Assembly (NCBI GenBank): GCA_040954595.2
Contig: CM082579.2
Coordinates: forward strand, 9,734,001 to 9,798,000
Direction of reading: 5' to 3'
DNA length: 64,000 bases
From: Balanoglossus misakiensis
Taxonomy: Eukaryota > Hemichordata
Position 1 is the first letter of the stretch; each line of letters begins with the position of its first letter. A program made the position numbers and the translations under genes. Below the pieces are notes generated by a model, which worked only from the letters and a program-made list of their open reading frames with translations, had not been told where the DNA came from and did no database searches. Below are positions 34,899 through 46,650 of the stretch, one piece after another.

Positions 34899-35250
34899 TT
34901 AAAGCCTCTACAGCTGCCATTTTTTGCATTATTTTCAAGATTTTATTTTCCAACTTAAATTGGTCCATAAATATTCTTACTGATAGGTATGCACCTCATC
35001 GATGCCCGATTGTGGCTACATGTAGCGATTTGAAAACGCTGTGTATTAAAGCGGTGCCGTACCGACTTAATCAGCCTCCATACAAACAGTAGTACGCAGA
35101 TATCTTTGTATGCGTCGCCCAGAGATGACAAACTGATGCAAATGCAAGTAATATGACGTAATGGTGAAGATTTTAGAGGATAGGAAATATACTTGAAGTA
35201 TTTTATTGTGGTATAAAATATGTGAAATTTGGCAGCTATAGGGGCTTTAA
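34899..35250. mobile_element. TTAA-flanked MITE at the 3' end of the TMEM272-like gene
   Basis: About 350 bases. The ends TTAAAGCCTCTACAGCTGCC and GGCAGCTATAGGGGCTTTAA form near-perfect terminal inverted repeats, and both start with TTAA, the target site of piggyBac-type transposases. Its right end is 15 bases from the stop codon at 35265-35267, so it probably forms part of the transcript's 3' UTR. A second copy is at 23466-23680. Confidence 0.8.
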
Positions 35251-35264
35251 TGCAAACTTATTTT

Positions 35265-38200
35265 TTACTTTTTCCCTGCAGCAGCAACGCCGCAGCATCC
35301 GCAGATCGCGAAACAACAACTCAGACCCATCAGAATGTAGGTCACGTTCAACAACCAAAATGAAAAGAGATACAATGTCTTGTCGCAATAGTCAGCTGCG
35401 GTGACGTCACCGTAGGTGGGTTCGTACGTTCCATAAATCCACACATTACCTGCAAAGTAGAGATGCGTGTGTAAGGTTTAAAGCTTGTTGACACAATCGA
35501 TGTCATGAATACCCAGTATTATCAGTTGTCGTGAATTTGAGTCCGGACTCGAATTCAATGATAAACAATTTAAACCACAGTGGGCATTTGTACAAGTCCG
35601 AACCTGTTGGGCGGGTTAGATTTTGTTCGGATAATGTTCAGGGACCGCACCAAAGCGTTCGGATAATCCCGGCCGAAATCCGGATAATCGGTGTTCGGAT
35701 AATCAACGTTCTACTGCATATGGCGTGTTTTGGAGAGTCATAAATAGACGTTTCATAGTTTTATACACAGAAGGAAACTGTCCAAGAAAAGTTAATATAG
35801 TTGTCAGAGACACCATGTGCAAGACGAACGCTGATTGCTTGTGCTATATGGTGCACGGTGTCCAAACGTCGGGAATATTATATTTGTTATAATGCTTATA
35901 TGAATTATTGTACACAGCATTGTGCGACAAAGGCTGTTATATCTTAAATTCAGGACCTGCAGAGCCGTACTGGCACTATATTTACCTGCAATGAACCAAG
36001 CGAAAAGGAAAGGTCCGATCAAGCAAGACAAGCAGCCGACCCAACGACCAATGCAAGAGGTTTCGCCGTCCCCGCCCTGGCCCTCAGCGTCGGGGGTCTG
36101 GAGCTTGTTGCTCTTTTGTCTTGCCGTGCCGGCGGAGAGGATGTAGGAGACGATGGACATCACACCACACACGATGAGATATATGGGAATGTATCGCTGT
36201 GCTGGACAGTCGTCTAGTTTCATTGAACCTGAAAACGCGAACAGAAAGTGAGAAGTTAAGATCGTCCATACAGTTACCTTCCCCATTCATATATATCAGA
36301 CGGCATGGTGACAGACGAAAGCTTTTTGAATGAGTCTAATACAATACTCCCTGTCACCCTGTAAGAGAATCCTGAACGCTTGTTACTTTTACACACGCGC
36401 ACGACGCCGTTCTCCTACAACAGGATTATTTCTTACATAATATATAAAATATTAAAGCAGAAAAGTGACAATACAACTAAACAAAGAAAAGCTGCATGGT
36501 TACTTCCTTCGTTGAATATTGAAACGTTGAGAATTACATTTCGTATACTGAAATAGAACTGAGTACGTGACAGATAGAGGCAGACAGATGGAAAGAGAGA
36601 GAGAGAGAGGGAAGGAAACGAAAAATGTCATGAAATCTGACCGAAGAACTTATACACGGGAGCTGATATGACGTCACTACCTGCCCGTATACGCAATGAC
36701 TTACCTATAACGATCATAGCGATTGGAACAGCCATCACTAATCCAGAGCAAATAAGACATCCCAAGACCAACGACGCTAGAATAGAAAGGAAAGCGTATT
36801 AACTGTTTGTTAAAACTTTTGATCTAGTACATCTTAATAACGAGAAGGGGTGCCTCCCTGTTTAGCATGTTGTATGAGTCATACTTATAAAATTTAGCGC
36901 GGGAGACCATACGTATCGGAAGCAAACCATTGACTCTGCTATCTGGTGGTGGGTATAGCCTAGTACTGGTTTAACAAACTAGACTGAAATTCATACTTAT
37001 AAAACCTGACAAAGTCACAGCAAACATGACAAATAACACATCACGTCCCTGCCTAGACGGCTTTCAATTGACATGCCATAATCTGTCTTGTAGTTCTGGA
37101 TTGATTAAGCGGTGCTTCATCGTTATACAAAGAATAGTTTCCGTTTAACTATTATGCTTTGTATCTGTAAACATAGTAATTGTGAAACTCAATTTCTTTA
37201 ATTGGGATACGCCTACGCTGAAGCTAAATCGATTAGGCCTGTATATGAGTAAACTGAATGCGATGATTTGTGCATTTGGAAACCAAGGGATACAAACTAT
37301 AACCACATTAATCATAAAGTCAATGAGGATTCTTCCCCATCAAGTCTATAAGACAAAACCACGAATGGTGATGTTATAAATCATATTGCAGTCTGCACTG
37401 TGTATTTGTCAAAACATTAGTTGCCAGTCTCTGACTCGTTGCCTATATCTGTGTCTTTTATCAGATGATTTACACTTTTTCAGCTGACATCATTCACTTT
37501 TTATACAGGAACTTGTTTTTTTTTTACGAGAATCAGCAGTTCACACCATACATAAACGGGTTATGCTCATGTTGAATTTTTTTCAGGCGGAGGGGGGGGG
37601 GTGTCATCGTATTTGGCTTTCTTCTAAACGACTGGAAGACTAAACATGATGCATTTCATTTACAAGAGAAGACACATAGATACGCCACTCACAACACCTT
37701 GGAAATCAATGACCGCGCATGACTGAATACTCCCGCCTTGAAACACACACAAAAATGCAGATTGTTCTTGTCAAGAGTAAACAAAAAATTGATTAGAAAT
37801 AGAACATCTATTGTATCAATAATGCCTTTTTTAAATCAAGGGGAAAGTGGTGTGTCACGTGATCAGGACTTACTGGAGCCGAGGATGATGTCACAGGTCG
37901 ACGCTGAGAAATCCTTGATTCCCGATGAATCCTCTTTGGCCTGCTTGATGCGGCCAAAGATTGACCCGTAGTCTGGCGGCGGCCCTGGATAAACAGAAGG
38001 AAACAAAATGCTGCATGAGAAAATATCTCACAAACACCATTTCCTATAACTGCAAACGTGGCGTCCCCATATGACTATGATTATACATATCGCGGCCATT
38101 ACTCTGTAAATGTGACAACTAAAATGCTTAGATTGACCATAGACCCTAGAGAAAGATAGGGTCTATGGTCAATCTAAGCATTTCTCTAGGGTCTATGGAT

Positions 38201-41200
38201 TGACATAGATAAAATTTGGTATTGAATTCAATATCTTCGGAGTCGTTGTGAGTGGCAGATGTCTTGACCTACTATGGTCTGCAAAAGAGCCATCAAAGCA
38301 TATACATCCATTTGGGTATATGGCGAAAATAAAAAAAAAATGACGATTGCAAACAGAAGCTTTCTGCAGAGGTGAACTCTACCGGTACACCCGATATGAC
38401 CAATGAACATTACCTGACTGTGCGGCATCGTATGAGGGCGGTTTTTCGTCACGGTCTATCGGCGATGTTTCATCGACCTCTAAGGTTACCTCCTGAGGCT
38501 GTCAATTCGGATCAAATTGATAAACATTGTATAACTATTAAAGATAACATTGAGGAAAAGTGTATACAGCATAAATATATAACACATTATGAATGTTCTT
38601 ACAAGACATATAAAACACCATCACGACGCGACCGCTCTCACTGTCATCAACATTCTCAGACGCCACCATGGAAACCGCAAGAGATGTAACAAACCAGTGG
38701 AAAGATAGGCATGTGTAGTTCATTTGATATCTGGTAAATTGTCTACAGTATATTGAAAGCTGCCAAAATAATGTAGTTGCATTTTGCCGGCGAGGTATTG
38801 TGGAAAAATGGGGTTGTCATTTCTCGTGTTCGACCGCGATTTACCATAATAAACGTTATGCGACGCCTGAAGCTTGTATGTGTCGTCAAAATTAAAATTC
38901 GCATTAACAGACTACTACAGTGTAAGCTATTCCATGATGAAAACAACATATGTCCAACTGGTCACTGCCATCCATGATTTATTATCGCTCGATTATTGAA
39001 CTTTGACCCTCCTTATACATATATTACTAAGGGCACCCGTGCCGTGTTTGGGTATTAATGCCCTGGACGACCCCGTTTTAAATTCGCATGCACCGCAAAC
39101 TGTTCGGTTTCTATTCACGATTATGATGATTTATTTTGCGACCGTGTATGAATTTGTGGTTGACTGCAAATTGAAGCAGTTGGGCCCTGGGCAGCGCGGC
39201 GGGGATGACTGCAGTGTGTCACGTGATGACAGAGAACCTCCGGCACATCAAACTGAAAAATGTGACATGTATGATACAAGCTTCACACATGAAAAAATAG
39301 GTTGACGACGAAAGTGACATTGGGTTCATGTTACCAGTATTATAATTTGAAACTCACGCTATTAGAATTCGAAATATAATAGTTTATTTGGATGGAGTCG
39401 GCCCTATAAATAGCCGCATTAGCACATTTCCTATAATAAATAACATGTGGGTTGAAATCGGTTCGCATAAAAAAATAACATTCGAAGGTGTATGAAATAG
39501 GCATATTCAAACCTCCAAACATCGTTCAATTGTTTCAAGTTGTACGTTAACCAATTGTGTCTTCTCGCATACGCTACCGTAATTAGCTTAACATAACTAC
39601 AAAGATGTTTATTTGCAGCATTTAGTATCAATCAGTCGTTGAAATGGACGTTATATAATGTAGCATTAACGAGCGTGTAAAATCCCGACAGCGCTTCGGC
39701 AAAAAAATGCCTGGCAAATGTTGCGTGCCTTCAGCCGTGCAACCTTTCATCCGGGTCTCGATCAGACAACAGGAAAGACGTCTGTCCCCACATATCAGTT
39801 ATCCACGCATATTCATTAGACATATCATATATACCATGATAAAAAGTATAGCTTTAATTCAATTTTATCGAACGGCGGGGTCTCGTGAATATAACGTACC
39901 ACTTCGCTATTGAAAGCAACTGGAGAGGAAAATGCATTCACTTGTCAAGTGGTAATGTATCACTCAAAATGGTTATTATTTAAAAGGGAGACAGGCGGAA
40001 GGACTCCCGCCACTTTCCTAAAATTTAAAACCCGTGCTTTACATATCTTGATGGATAGATAGACAGACAGATAATTGGCATAAACCCCTTAAACTACGAA
40101 CCAAACTGCTCCCAGTGTTATTGAAAAAACTTCAACTTTAAGGTTCACTATCTGTATATGTTGGCTATTTTCAGTATCTTTATTCTGTGACTCAACTATA
40201 GTATCTAGTTCGGCTCCCGAAGTGTTTATATTCTCAACATAGCTTTCTGCGTGCACAATCAACAATGATATTGTTTGAAAATTGTATTCAGGTACATGTA
40301 GTCCGGAAGTGTTGAATGCATTTGCAAACAATGAAAATGTTCGGTGCACAAACACGTGACTTGCTGACAAGCAGTTAACTGGGCGAAATGGGATACTGCG
40401 CAGGGACTGGAACAATAAAATGTAGTTGATGCACAAAACAAAATACTGGAAAAACGAAACCGCCTTGGATATATTTTGGTGAATCATGACGCAGCAATTG
40501 AACACCTACACGAATGATGTATCGATTGGAAATGGTTACGGAGTACATAGCAATCAAGTATGAATGGTAAGGCCAACCCGTGTTTGAACTGTCACTGAAT
40601 ATCAATGAATGAATCGCCTACGCGTGGTAAAAGTTCAAACAGTTCTCTTTCTCTGTTGTTGTGCTCACGCTAAAAACAATGTGACTCATTTCGGCATGAG
40701 TGTGAGTCGATCAACCACCCATTGTCGTTACAACGTTCCTTCTTATGAATCCATGACAACCCATCACACGATTATAGACACCCCAATCGCGACAGTGACG
40801 TCACCGACGTCACCGTCCAGGCATTAGTCGAGTCTGATAAAAGAAGTTGCTCATGCAAAGGCCCGAGTGTACGTTGTGTGAAATGCGGGCCTCAGCTCAC
40901 GGTATTCAGGTCAGAACGCTTCACTATAAGGGTCAGATTAAATTACGGATACCACTTGACATGTGTTGAACTAAGTGTGCCCGTACATTAAAAATAGATA
41001 TTTGTCATTGCTCTCACACGAGTTAACGTTCCATTATTGGCTTCGATAACATTTACAGGGAAGGTTGAATTCACGGCTGTGATCGGCGCGCCTGTACGCG
41101 TGCGCAACCGTATGTCAGGTGTTATTTTATTTATCGGGATAACTTCAGCTGCACTATACGATCAATTTAAAAACGGCCCTATCGTAAAAACAATCATGTC

Positions 41201-41650
41201 AGTGTGACATACAGGCAGGCAGATAGACAGACAGACAGACGGCCGACAGGTGGCGTGACGTTTCGACACTATCGGTACATGATCATCATGGACTGTGGTA
41301 TTTTTTTCAGGGTCAGGCTCTCAGCGCGCGTGGCCGTCCATAATAAACCTGCAATGGCTGAAGCCCGTGCTTGCCTCCCTACACATATCGAACTGATAGT
41401 GCTGCAATCGTGGAAAGTAGTTACTTCGGCTAGGTTACGTTTAGACACGTTCTTATCTCAGGATTCAGCGGGTTTCCAACCTAAACCCCGCACCAACGTG
41501 CATATAGGGTCATGATATGTTTTCAGTGCAAAGCTTCGGCGGTTAGCAGCCATTCGAACAGTCCGCCCTCATAATAAAAGGAAAAAACGCAGATTTCAAA
41601 CTGTTGCTTTCCTTCAGCTTACTCACCTGTTCAGCTGCTAGCTCCGCCAT
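35265..41650 (-). CDS. TMEM272-like four-pass transmembrane protein, complete
   Basis: Six exons on the minus strand: 41627-41650, 38414-38492, 37874-37984, 36705-36776, 35986-36228, 35265-35449; total 714 nt, 237 aa, all GT-AG with consistent phases. Start MAELAAEQ has context GCAATGG. Residues 9-71 are a polar cytosolic-type N-terminus (PPSYDAA, PPPDYGSIFGRIKQAKE). Four hydrophobic segments follow: about 73-96, 104-127 (YIPIYLIVCGVMSIVSYIL), 152-176 (CIGRWVGCLSCLIGPFLFAW) and 197-230. The pieces LDDCPAQRYIPIYLIV, NVWIYGTYEPTYGD and YCDKTLYLFSFWLLNVTYIL are characteristic of the TMEM272 family, whose function is not established. The C-terminus is Cys/Gly/Ala-rich (CCFAICGCCGVAAAGKK). Name assignment rests on remembered family patterns. 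Confidence 0.9.
38122..38183. repeat. Perfect 27-bp-arm hairpin in TMEM272-like intron 2
   Basis: AAATGCTTAGATTGACCATA (start of left arm, 38122-38148) and its exact complement at 38157-38183 are separated by only 8 bases. A third, partial, direct copy of the right-arm end (CTCTAGGGTCTATGG) follows at 38184-38198. Probably a foldback/MITE remnant; a transcribed small hairpin cannot be excluded. Confidence 0.85.
38493..41626. other. Intron 1 of the TMEM272-like gene
   Basis: A 3.1-kb intron after an eight-codon first exon, as often seen where regulatory DNA sits in a first intron. I find no exon, RNA gene or recognisable element in it beyond a short GACAGACA-type repeat (about 41215-41235, and 40057-40075). 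Confidence 0.6.
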
Positions 41651-43564
41651 TGCTGTGTGTCGTCTGCGGTCGTTAGGTGTGCCTCAGTGCCAGTTATGTC
41701 CTCTGCAGATTCACTCAGCTGCATGCGTGAGCCTTCTGCGCACAGTCTGTCAATGAGTGCATGTGTAATTATAGCCCCCGACACTTTCACTTTCACCAAT
41801 AGCAGTCGTCACGGGATAATTACGTAATTTCCATTGAAATATGTGTACTCACGTTTCCGCATCAAATACGACCCTTTTTCAAAGGCACTCTATGTGTATT
41901 CTCTTTGTGTATCTTCCTTTTGAACTCACAACAGGCCTATATACATGAATAACTTGAGTTTCATGATAAATGTAGGTATTTGGCTGCTCGGCCGTTTCAG
42001 TGCGTCCGAATGGATAATATTTACTGGTGATTGTAGTTTATCTCGGCGAAAAATACTGAAAGGGGGTCGGTGTTGTTGAATTGACCCACTCCCGCGCTTT
42101 TCTTATGAGAAAAGATTTCGGTTTCGTGGTCGTTACATCACATGAGGAGATGCGACTTGAACGCCGGAAAGTCGACTCACATTTTCCATCCGAAGCACTC
42201 TTGTAATTGTGTCGTTTTTATCGGTTTGATTCAAGTGTGTGCTATGACTGCCCACTTAACAATGACCGAGAAGTACGGAATTCCAAAGGCGGCGTCCACG
42301 TGTAAACTGAAGAAGATTTTATATTCGGGCCGGCGTAGACAAAGATATGACAGAAACAAAAAAAAGACTGTTTGAATAGTCATGGCGACTAAGCACTGCA
42401 TGGTATGCGTTACGGAGAATGGCCTCAGGGGTAGGTTATTGTCATTGTCAGGTTCTGCGCGACAGAGCCCCCGGCCCTAAATTCGCACCACGCATGACAG
42501 TTGATATATTCACATTACTAACACACCCTACTGCAGTAGTCAGTCTTCAGTTATTACAGCTAATCATTCAGACAGAATACTGGTACCTGTATACCAAACC
42601 ATGCGTTATTAGAAGCGAAACATTACCTGGTAAGGCCGTTACTTGCATTTTTTGACAATAAAATAAATATTTCCGGAGAGTTCAGTTCTGAGTGAATGTC
42701 ACGCGAATGTGTGTTTTTTTTATCTCCACTAGTTCATTTTAGATATCTACCAAAGACATAATGAAAATTATCATGTTATAAGTTTGAAGAAATTCTCGCT
42801 ACCTTAACACAATTCTAAATCCAAAGGGTATTTTGGGTCGGAATGTTTGCTTCCAAACTCCAGGGTTGGTGTATTTTAGGTAAACCAGGCACGCGCCTTG
42901 CCAGTTAGTATGAAAGAAGCAGTAGTACGGTGGGGGTCGCACATGTAACTGAAATGATCCACTTGACAGTTAAGTGCAGTGGCCGTTTCTGGTGTATTTC
43001 ATGGTGTGTGTGGGTGTGTGTGTACGCGCCAATCTCTTCAAGTGCTTTCCGTGCCTTTTGGTGCTCTCTTGATGTACTCCTGAGTGCCCGGGGCTTCAAG
43101 GTACGGTTTTATCCAGTAAACTGTAGTCCATTATATAACGTCTCTTATAGCTGAAAGCACCGCTATTCATTCTTCAATGTTCTTTCGATCAGTACTTAAA
43201 ATATTCTTGGAGGTGTGTTGTGTCTGCTTCTGAGCTTGCTGAAGCAAGTGCATAATGATATTGTGGTATTCAAATTCACACAGAACGAACTAACCTCGTA
43301 ATAATTGCTTGAGACATATGGAGTGTACATATGTGACATTTAATTAATAAACCAATGGAAACAAATATGTTTAGAGTCAGTAGTTTTCTCAATAAAAACA
43401 TTGCATGATGGCTGTTACACAAATCTTACATTTAACATATTGAATGTACCAAATTTAGATGTCCGGTGCTAATTACTGCGAATTTGCATAATACATATGT
43501 GAAATCACTAATAAAAGTCAAAGAGTTACTATACCTAATGTGATGAAACTTGCAAGACATATTC
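41651..43564. other. Intergenic region upstream of the TMEM272-like gene
   Basis: Should contain the promoter and 5' UTR of the minus-strand gene. No TATA box or conserved site could be assigned, and no exon is supported on either strand. A short GT-rich run lies at 43002-43022. Confidence 0.5.
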
Positions 43565-44158
43565 TTAAGGATGTACGCGCAGAACGGCATAAACCGGAAA
43601 ACTGCGCGCGCCCGGTCTTTTTCTCATAGGATTAGTTTAGTTTAGTTTAGTTTGGTTAGGGACTAAATATCCTGAGATAATGATGTCCCATCAGAGTCTA
43701 GTTCGGAAGTACTGGTCAATAAATAAAAATAGTCAATGATGTCCATAGATAAGAGTCCGGCAATGAGTTCCAATTCTCTAGTATAGTTCAGAGTTCAATA
43801 TACATGTAAATATCCTCCATAGTGTAATACACACTGTGACACATAAATAAATGATTCATCATTCTCACAAATAAATTCTCAAAATAAATTCTCACGAAAT
43901 AGTTCAATAGCAAGTTCTCTGACGCGAACAGGGAAACAGTTCACTCTGGTATAATCCATCAAATTCTGGTTTGGAAGTGATGGTCAATGTTATTTTTGAA
44001 ATCGTTGACATCCTTAGATAGCACAACATAGTCCGGTACTACTATGAGTTCCATTCTTTAACAACGCGAACAGGGAAACAGTTCTTTCTTATGTCCAATC
44101 TAGCAAAGCTCTGGTGTAGTTTGGCAGTGTGACCTCTTGTAGGTGCATATAAGCATCT

Positions 44159-44590
44159 CTATAATGACAAATTGCAGCTATCAATGTTATTGACAATCTT
44201 ATACACCTGCAACATATCTCCACGGATCCGACGGGTTTCCAGTGTTGTTAAACGTAGAATATGCAACCTTTCAGTGTATGGTTTATCCTGAAGTCCGTCG
44301 ATGTATTTGGTAACTCTTCTTTGAACCTTTTCTAAAGCTATAATGTCTCTCTGTAACCATGGTGACCAACCTTGTGAGGCGTATTCCAAGTGAGGTCTGA
44401 TGAACTGTTTATACAAACGAAGAATGATGCCCTTGGAGCGTAGTGTGAATGACCTTTTTATCATACCAAAGACTCTGTTGGCTTTTTTCACTGCCTCGGT
44501 ACACTGTCTGCTGGGCTTAAGAGAATTATGGATTATTACACCAACATCCTTTTCTTCATCAACTTCAACTACATTGATAATCGCTAGAAA
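44159..44590 (-). mobile_element. CR1/jockey-like LINE reverse transcriptase, C-terminal fragment
   Basis: An open frame of about 140 codons on the minus strand encodes the conserved tail found after the catalytic part of CR1/L2/jockey-type polymerases: EVDEEKDVGVIIHNSLKPS, QCTEAVKKANRVFGMIKRSF, LYKQFIRPHLEYASQGWSPW, LEKVQRRVTKYIDGL and LTTLETRRIRGDMLQVYKI. The catalytic YADD region is absent, so this is a 5'-truncated dead copy. Upstream of codon 36 the frame loses resemblance to the family. Confidence 0.88.
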
Positions 44591-44671
44591 ACAAACTTCT
44601 ACTATTGTCATTTTCACGAAATTTAATACAAAGCTCAGTCCAGTAAATATAAATTCATTGGTCAAATAAAA

Positions 44672-44825
44672 TATAGGGGTCACCGCGCTCTATTTTGAGA
44701 TAAATTGCTTAAAAATTTTGCCCATAGACAAACCATTGGTGAAAAATGCTGAGTCAGCAGTTTTCTTCTATTATCGACCAAATTCATGGCCCTGTATTTC
44801 AAAAACAAGCGCGGTGACCCCTATA
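44672..44825. mobile_element. 154-bp MITE with perfect 18-bp terminal inverted repeats
   Basis: TATAGGGGTCACCGCGCT at 44672-44689 and AGCGCGGTGACCCCTATA at 44808-44825 are exact inverted repeats; the outer TA may be the target duplication. The interior is AT-rich and noncoding. It abuts the upstream side of the LINE fragment. Confidence 0.88.
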
Positions 44826-44931
44826 CATTGTATTTTATTACGGATTTTCATTATACATACAAAAGAGAATCCAAAAATCCACAATTAAAAAAATGATAAT
44901 ACTTTCAATTTTACTGAACGTACATCCTTAA

Positions 44932-46288
44932 TTCCAGCTTGAGCTTCTGGTCAGTGGAATGTCAATTTGCATCTGTAATTAGTTTTAATAATTGGCAGAA
45001 GTTTTGGTATGCACTTCCGGAATCATGTCCTTGTATGCGCACATGGTCGTTCTTGCTGACGGCCGTTGCTGATACTAAATCAAGGGAGGATGTTCGGTTT
45101 AAGTTAGCAGCGGCGTGTTGGTTTGTAGCCACAGCGTCAATGTCGACGCTGTCGTCTATAAATTCTTGGACAAGTAGCACACAGACTTTTCGCTTTATAT
45201 ATGCCGCCATTTTGCCTTTCACGCCCCCAATTGGCAAGCTTATCGTTCGACGAAGTACAAAAGCGCCCTGCGCAAGCATTCACAAAACGCTTTGTGCGTC
45301 GAACGCACCCCTGGTCCCTTCTGGACAAGGTCTTTGGGACGAGCCGGAGCGCCCGCACACGACTGAATCTTTCAGTCTATGTGTGTGCGTTCGTGCGAAA
45401 GTTCGGAAGGTGCAACGGGCACTGTCAGGAATTGAAATCGCGGTTTTCTGTACAGTGGTGCACGAGTATCACTTTTACCATCATGCAAGCAAGTGCCTTT
45501 CTTGCCAGTGTTTTCATGCGCACATAAAAAGTCATACTTATGCATTGCAAATATTGTTGTGCTGTCACAGGTGGCGCTCTACACTTCGTCGGGTTTTCTC
45601 TGGCATGGGTTTTTTGAACGAGACCGTCAACATGTTGATGCTACCCTTGGAGGTTTGATCAAACACTTGCGCGCGATTGCCACCTACTTTACAGAGAACT
45701 CATGGTACAAAGAACGACGAAAACAACGTTGTACGTTTGCAGCCATTTTGACATTTAATTCTTAATTCACGCATAAAATCTACACGGCTTGAAAGTATTT
45801 TTAAAAATGTGCATATAGCCGCAATGACAAGCAATATAAATGACAAGCATTGTGACAGTCGGACGGAAATACAATGGACGTTTTTAACTGTAAATGAATT
45901 TGATTAGAATGTTGCGCGCATGAATATTCTCCATTATGATATTTGGATTATTTTTTCTGAAGGTTGCACATCTTAATTTGCTTTCATTGTTATTATCTAG
46001 TTTCGAGTCGTACAAATGCTCCTTGTATATATTGGTTCAATCGCGGTATCTTTGTTTTCTAATATATCATTGACGTCGTAATTTTTCATTTATCTATATT
46101 TCATCGCGTGTTAAAGTCTAATTCAATTTAGCAATTACCCGGTTACACCATGCTTTGAAAGTAAACATGTTATTTGATAATTCTCATAAAATAAAAAGTT
46201 CACTAATATCAGGCAAAGCAAAAGCTCTCTTCCACTCACTAATAATATAGTTCTATATCTACGATGATTCATCAACAACAGGCAACAA
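44932..46288. other. Intergenic region with unassigned open frames
   Basis: Open frames occur on both strands around 44939-45765. One minus-strand frame begins MAAYIKRKVCVLLVQEF at 45210 and ends at 44962. I recognise no family in any of them, and the sequence composition does not favour one strand, so none is called a gene. 45766-46288 is AT-rich with nothing recognisable. Confidence 0.4.
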
Positions 46289-46650
46289 CATAGTTGTTAG
46301 AGTTGTACAGACCGGCTTCATTTATTGCTGTGATGACCGTGTAGTACTCCTTGGACGGATCAACGCCACCCACTGTCATCTGAGTTTCCGTGGTCTCCAA
46401 CCATTGCACCACGTCACTGCTAGAGTAGGCTGTGCCAACTGTCAGCTCGTAGACGAGGGTTGAGTTGCTGATAAAGGCGCCAGTCCAGTCTAATCATTAG
46501 ACAACCACGTGACGGATATATCTCCTGCGTTAAGAACGGACGCAGATGTCAGGGAATGAGTACACACGGGTTGGCGTACTGACAAAGGCAGTTTGAGTAC
46601 GGTGCAGTCAGTGTATGTCCGTCCTCATCAAAAACTTGGAAACCACTTGA
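46289..46650 (-). pseudogene. Broken exon(s) related to the repeats of the right-hand receptor gene
   Basis: Read on the minus strand, 46497 down to 46289 encodes DWTGAFISNSTLVYELTVG, then SSDVVQWLETTETQM and DPSKEYYTVITAINEAGLYN, a fn3-like repeat of the type seen in deuterostome ectodomain proteins such as the gene starting at 51129. Just upstream, another frame gives VLNAGDISVTWLSND followed by TAG at 46492-46494, so a frame change interrupts the natural VTW...DW junction. Further upstream a third frame has LTAPYSNCLCQYANPCVLIP, echoing the C-x-C-I-P segment at 62519. Three frames in succession suggest a decayed exon block. A live gene with unusual splicing is less likely. Confidence 0.55.

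Larger units (their letters stand above)
43565..44931. mobile_element. Composite repeat unit with TTAAGGATGTACG inverted ends
   Basis: TTAAGGATGTACG at 43565 is mirrored by CGTACATCCTTAA ending at 44931, enclosing about 1.37 kb that includes a CR1-like reverse-transcriptase fragment and a nested MITE. The 13-bp ends including TTAA suggest a non-autonomous DNA transposon into which other elements inserted. The match is short and could be chance. Confidence 0.45.

Noticed and set aside
44939-45658. 239-codon plus-strand frame
   Set aside because: No recognisable domain, scattered Cys/His without a pattern, and no splice or codon-use support; competing frames on the other strand are equally good.
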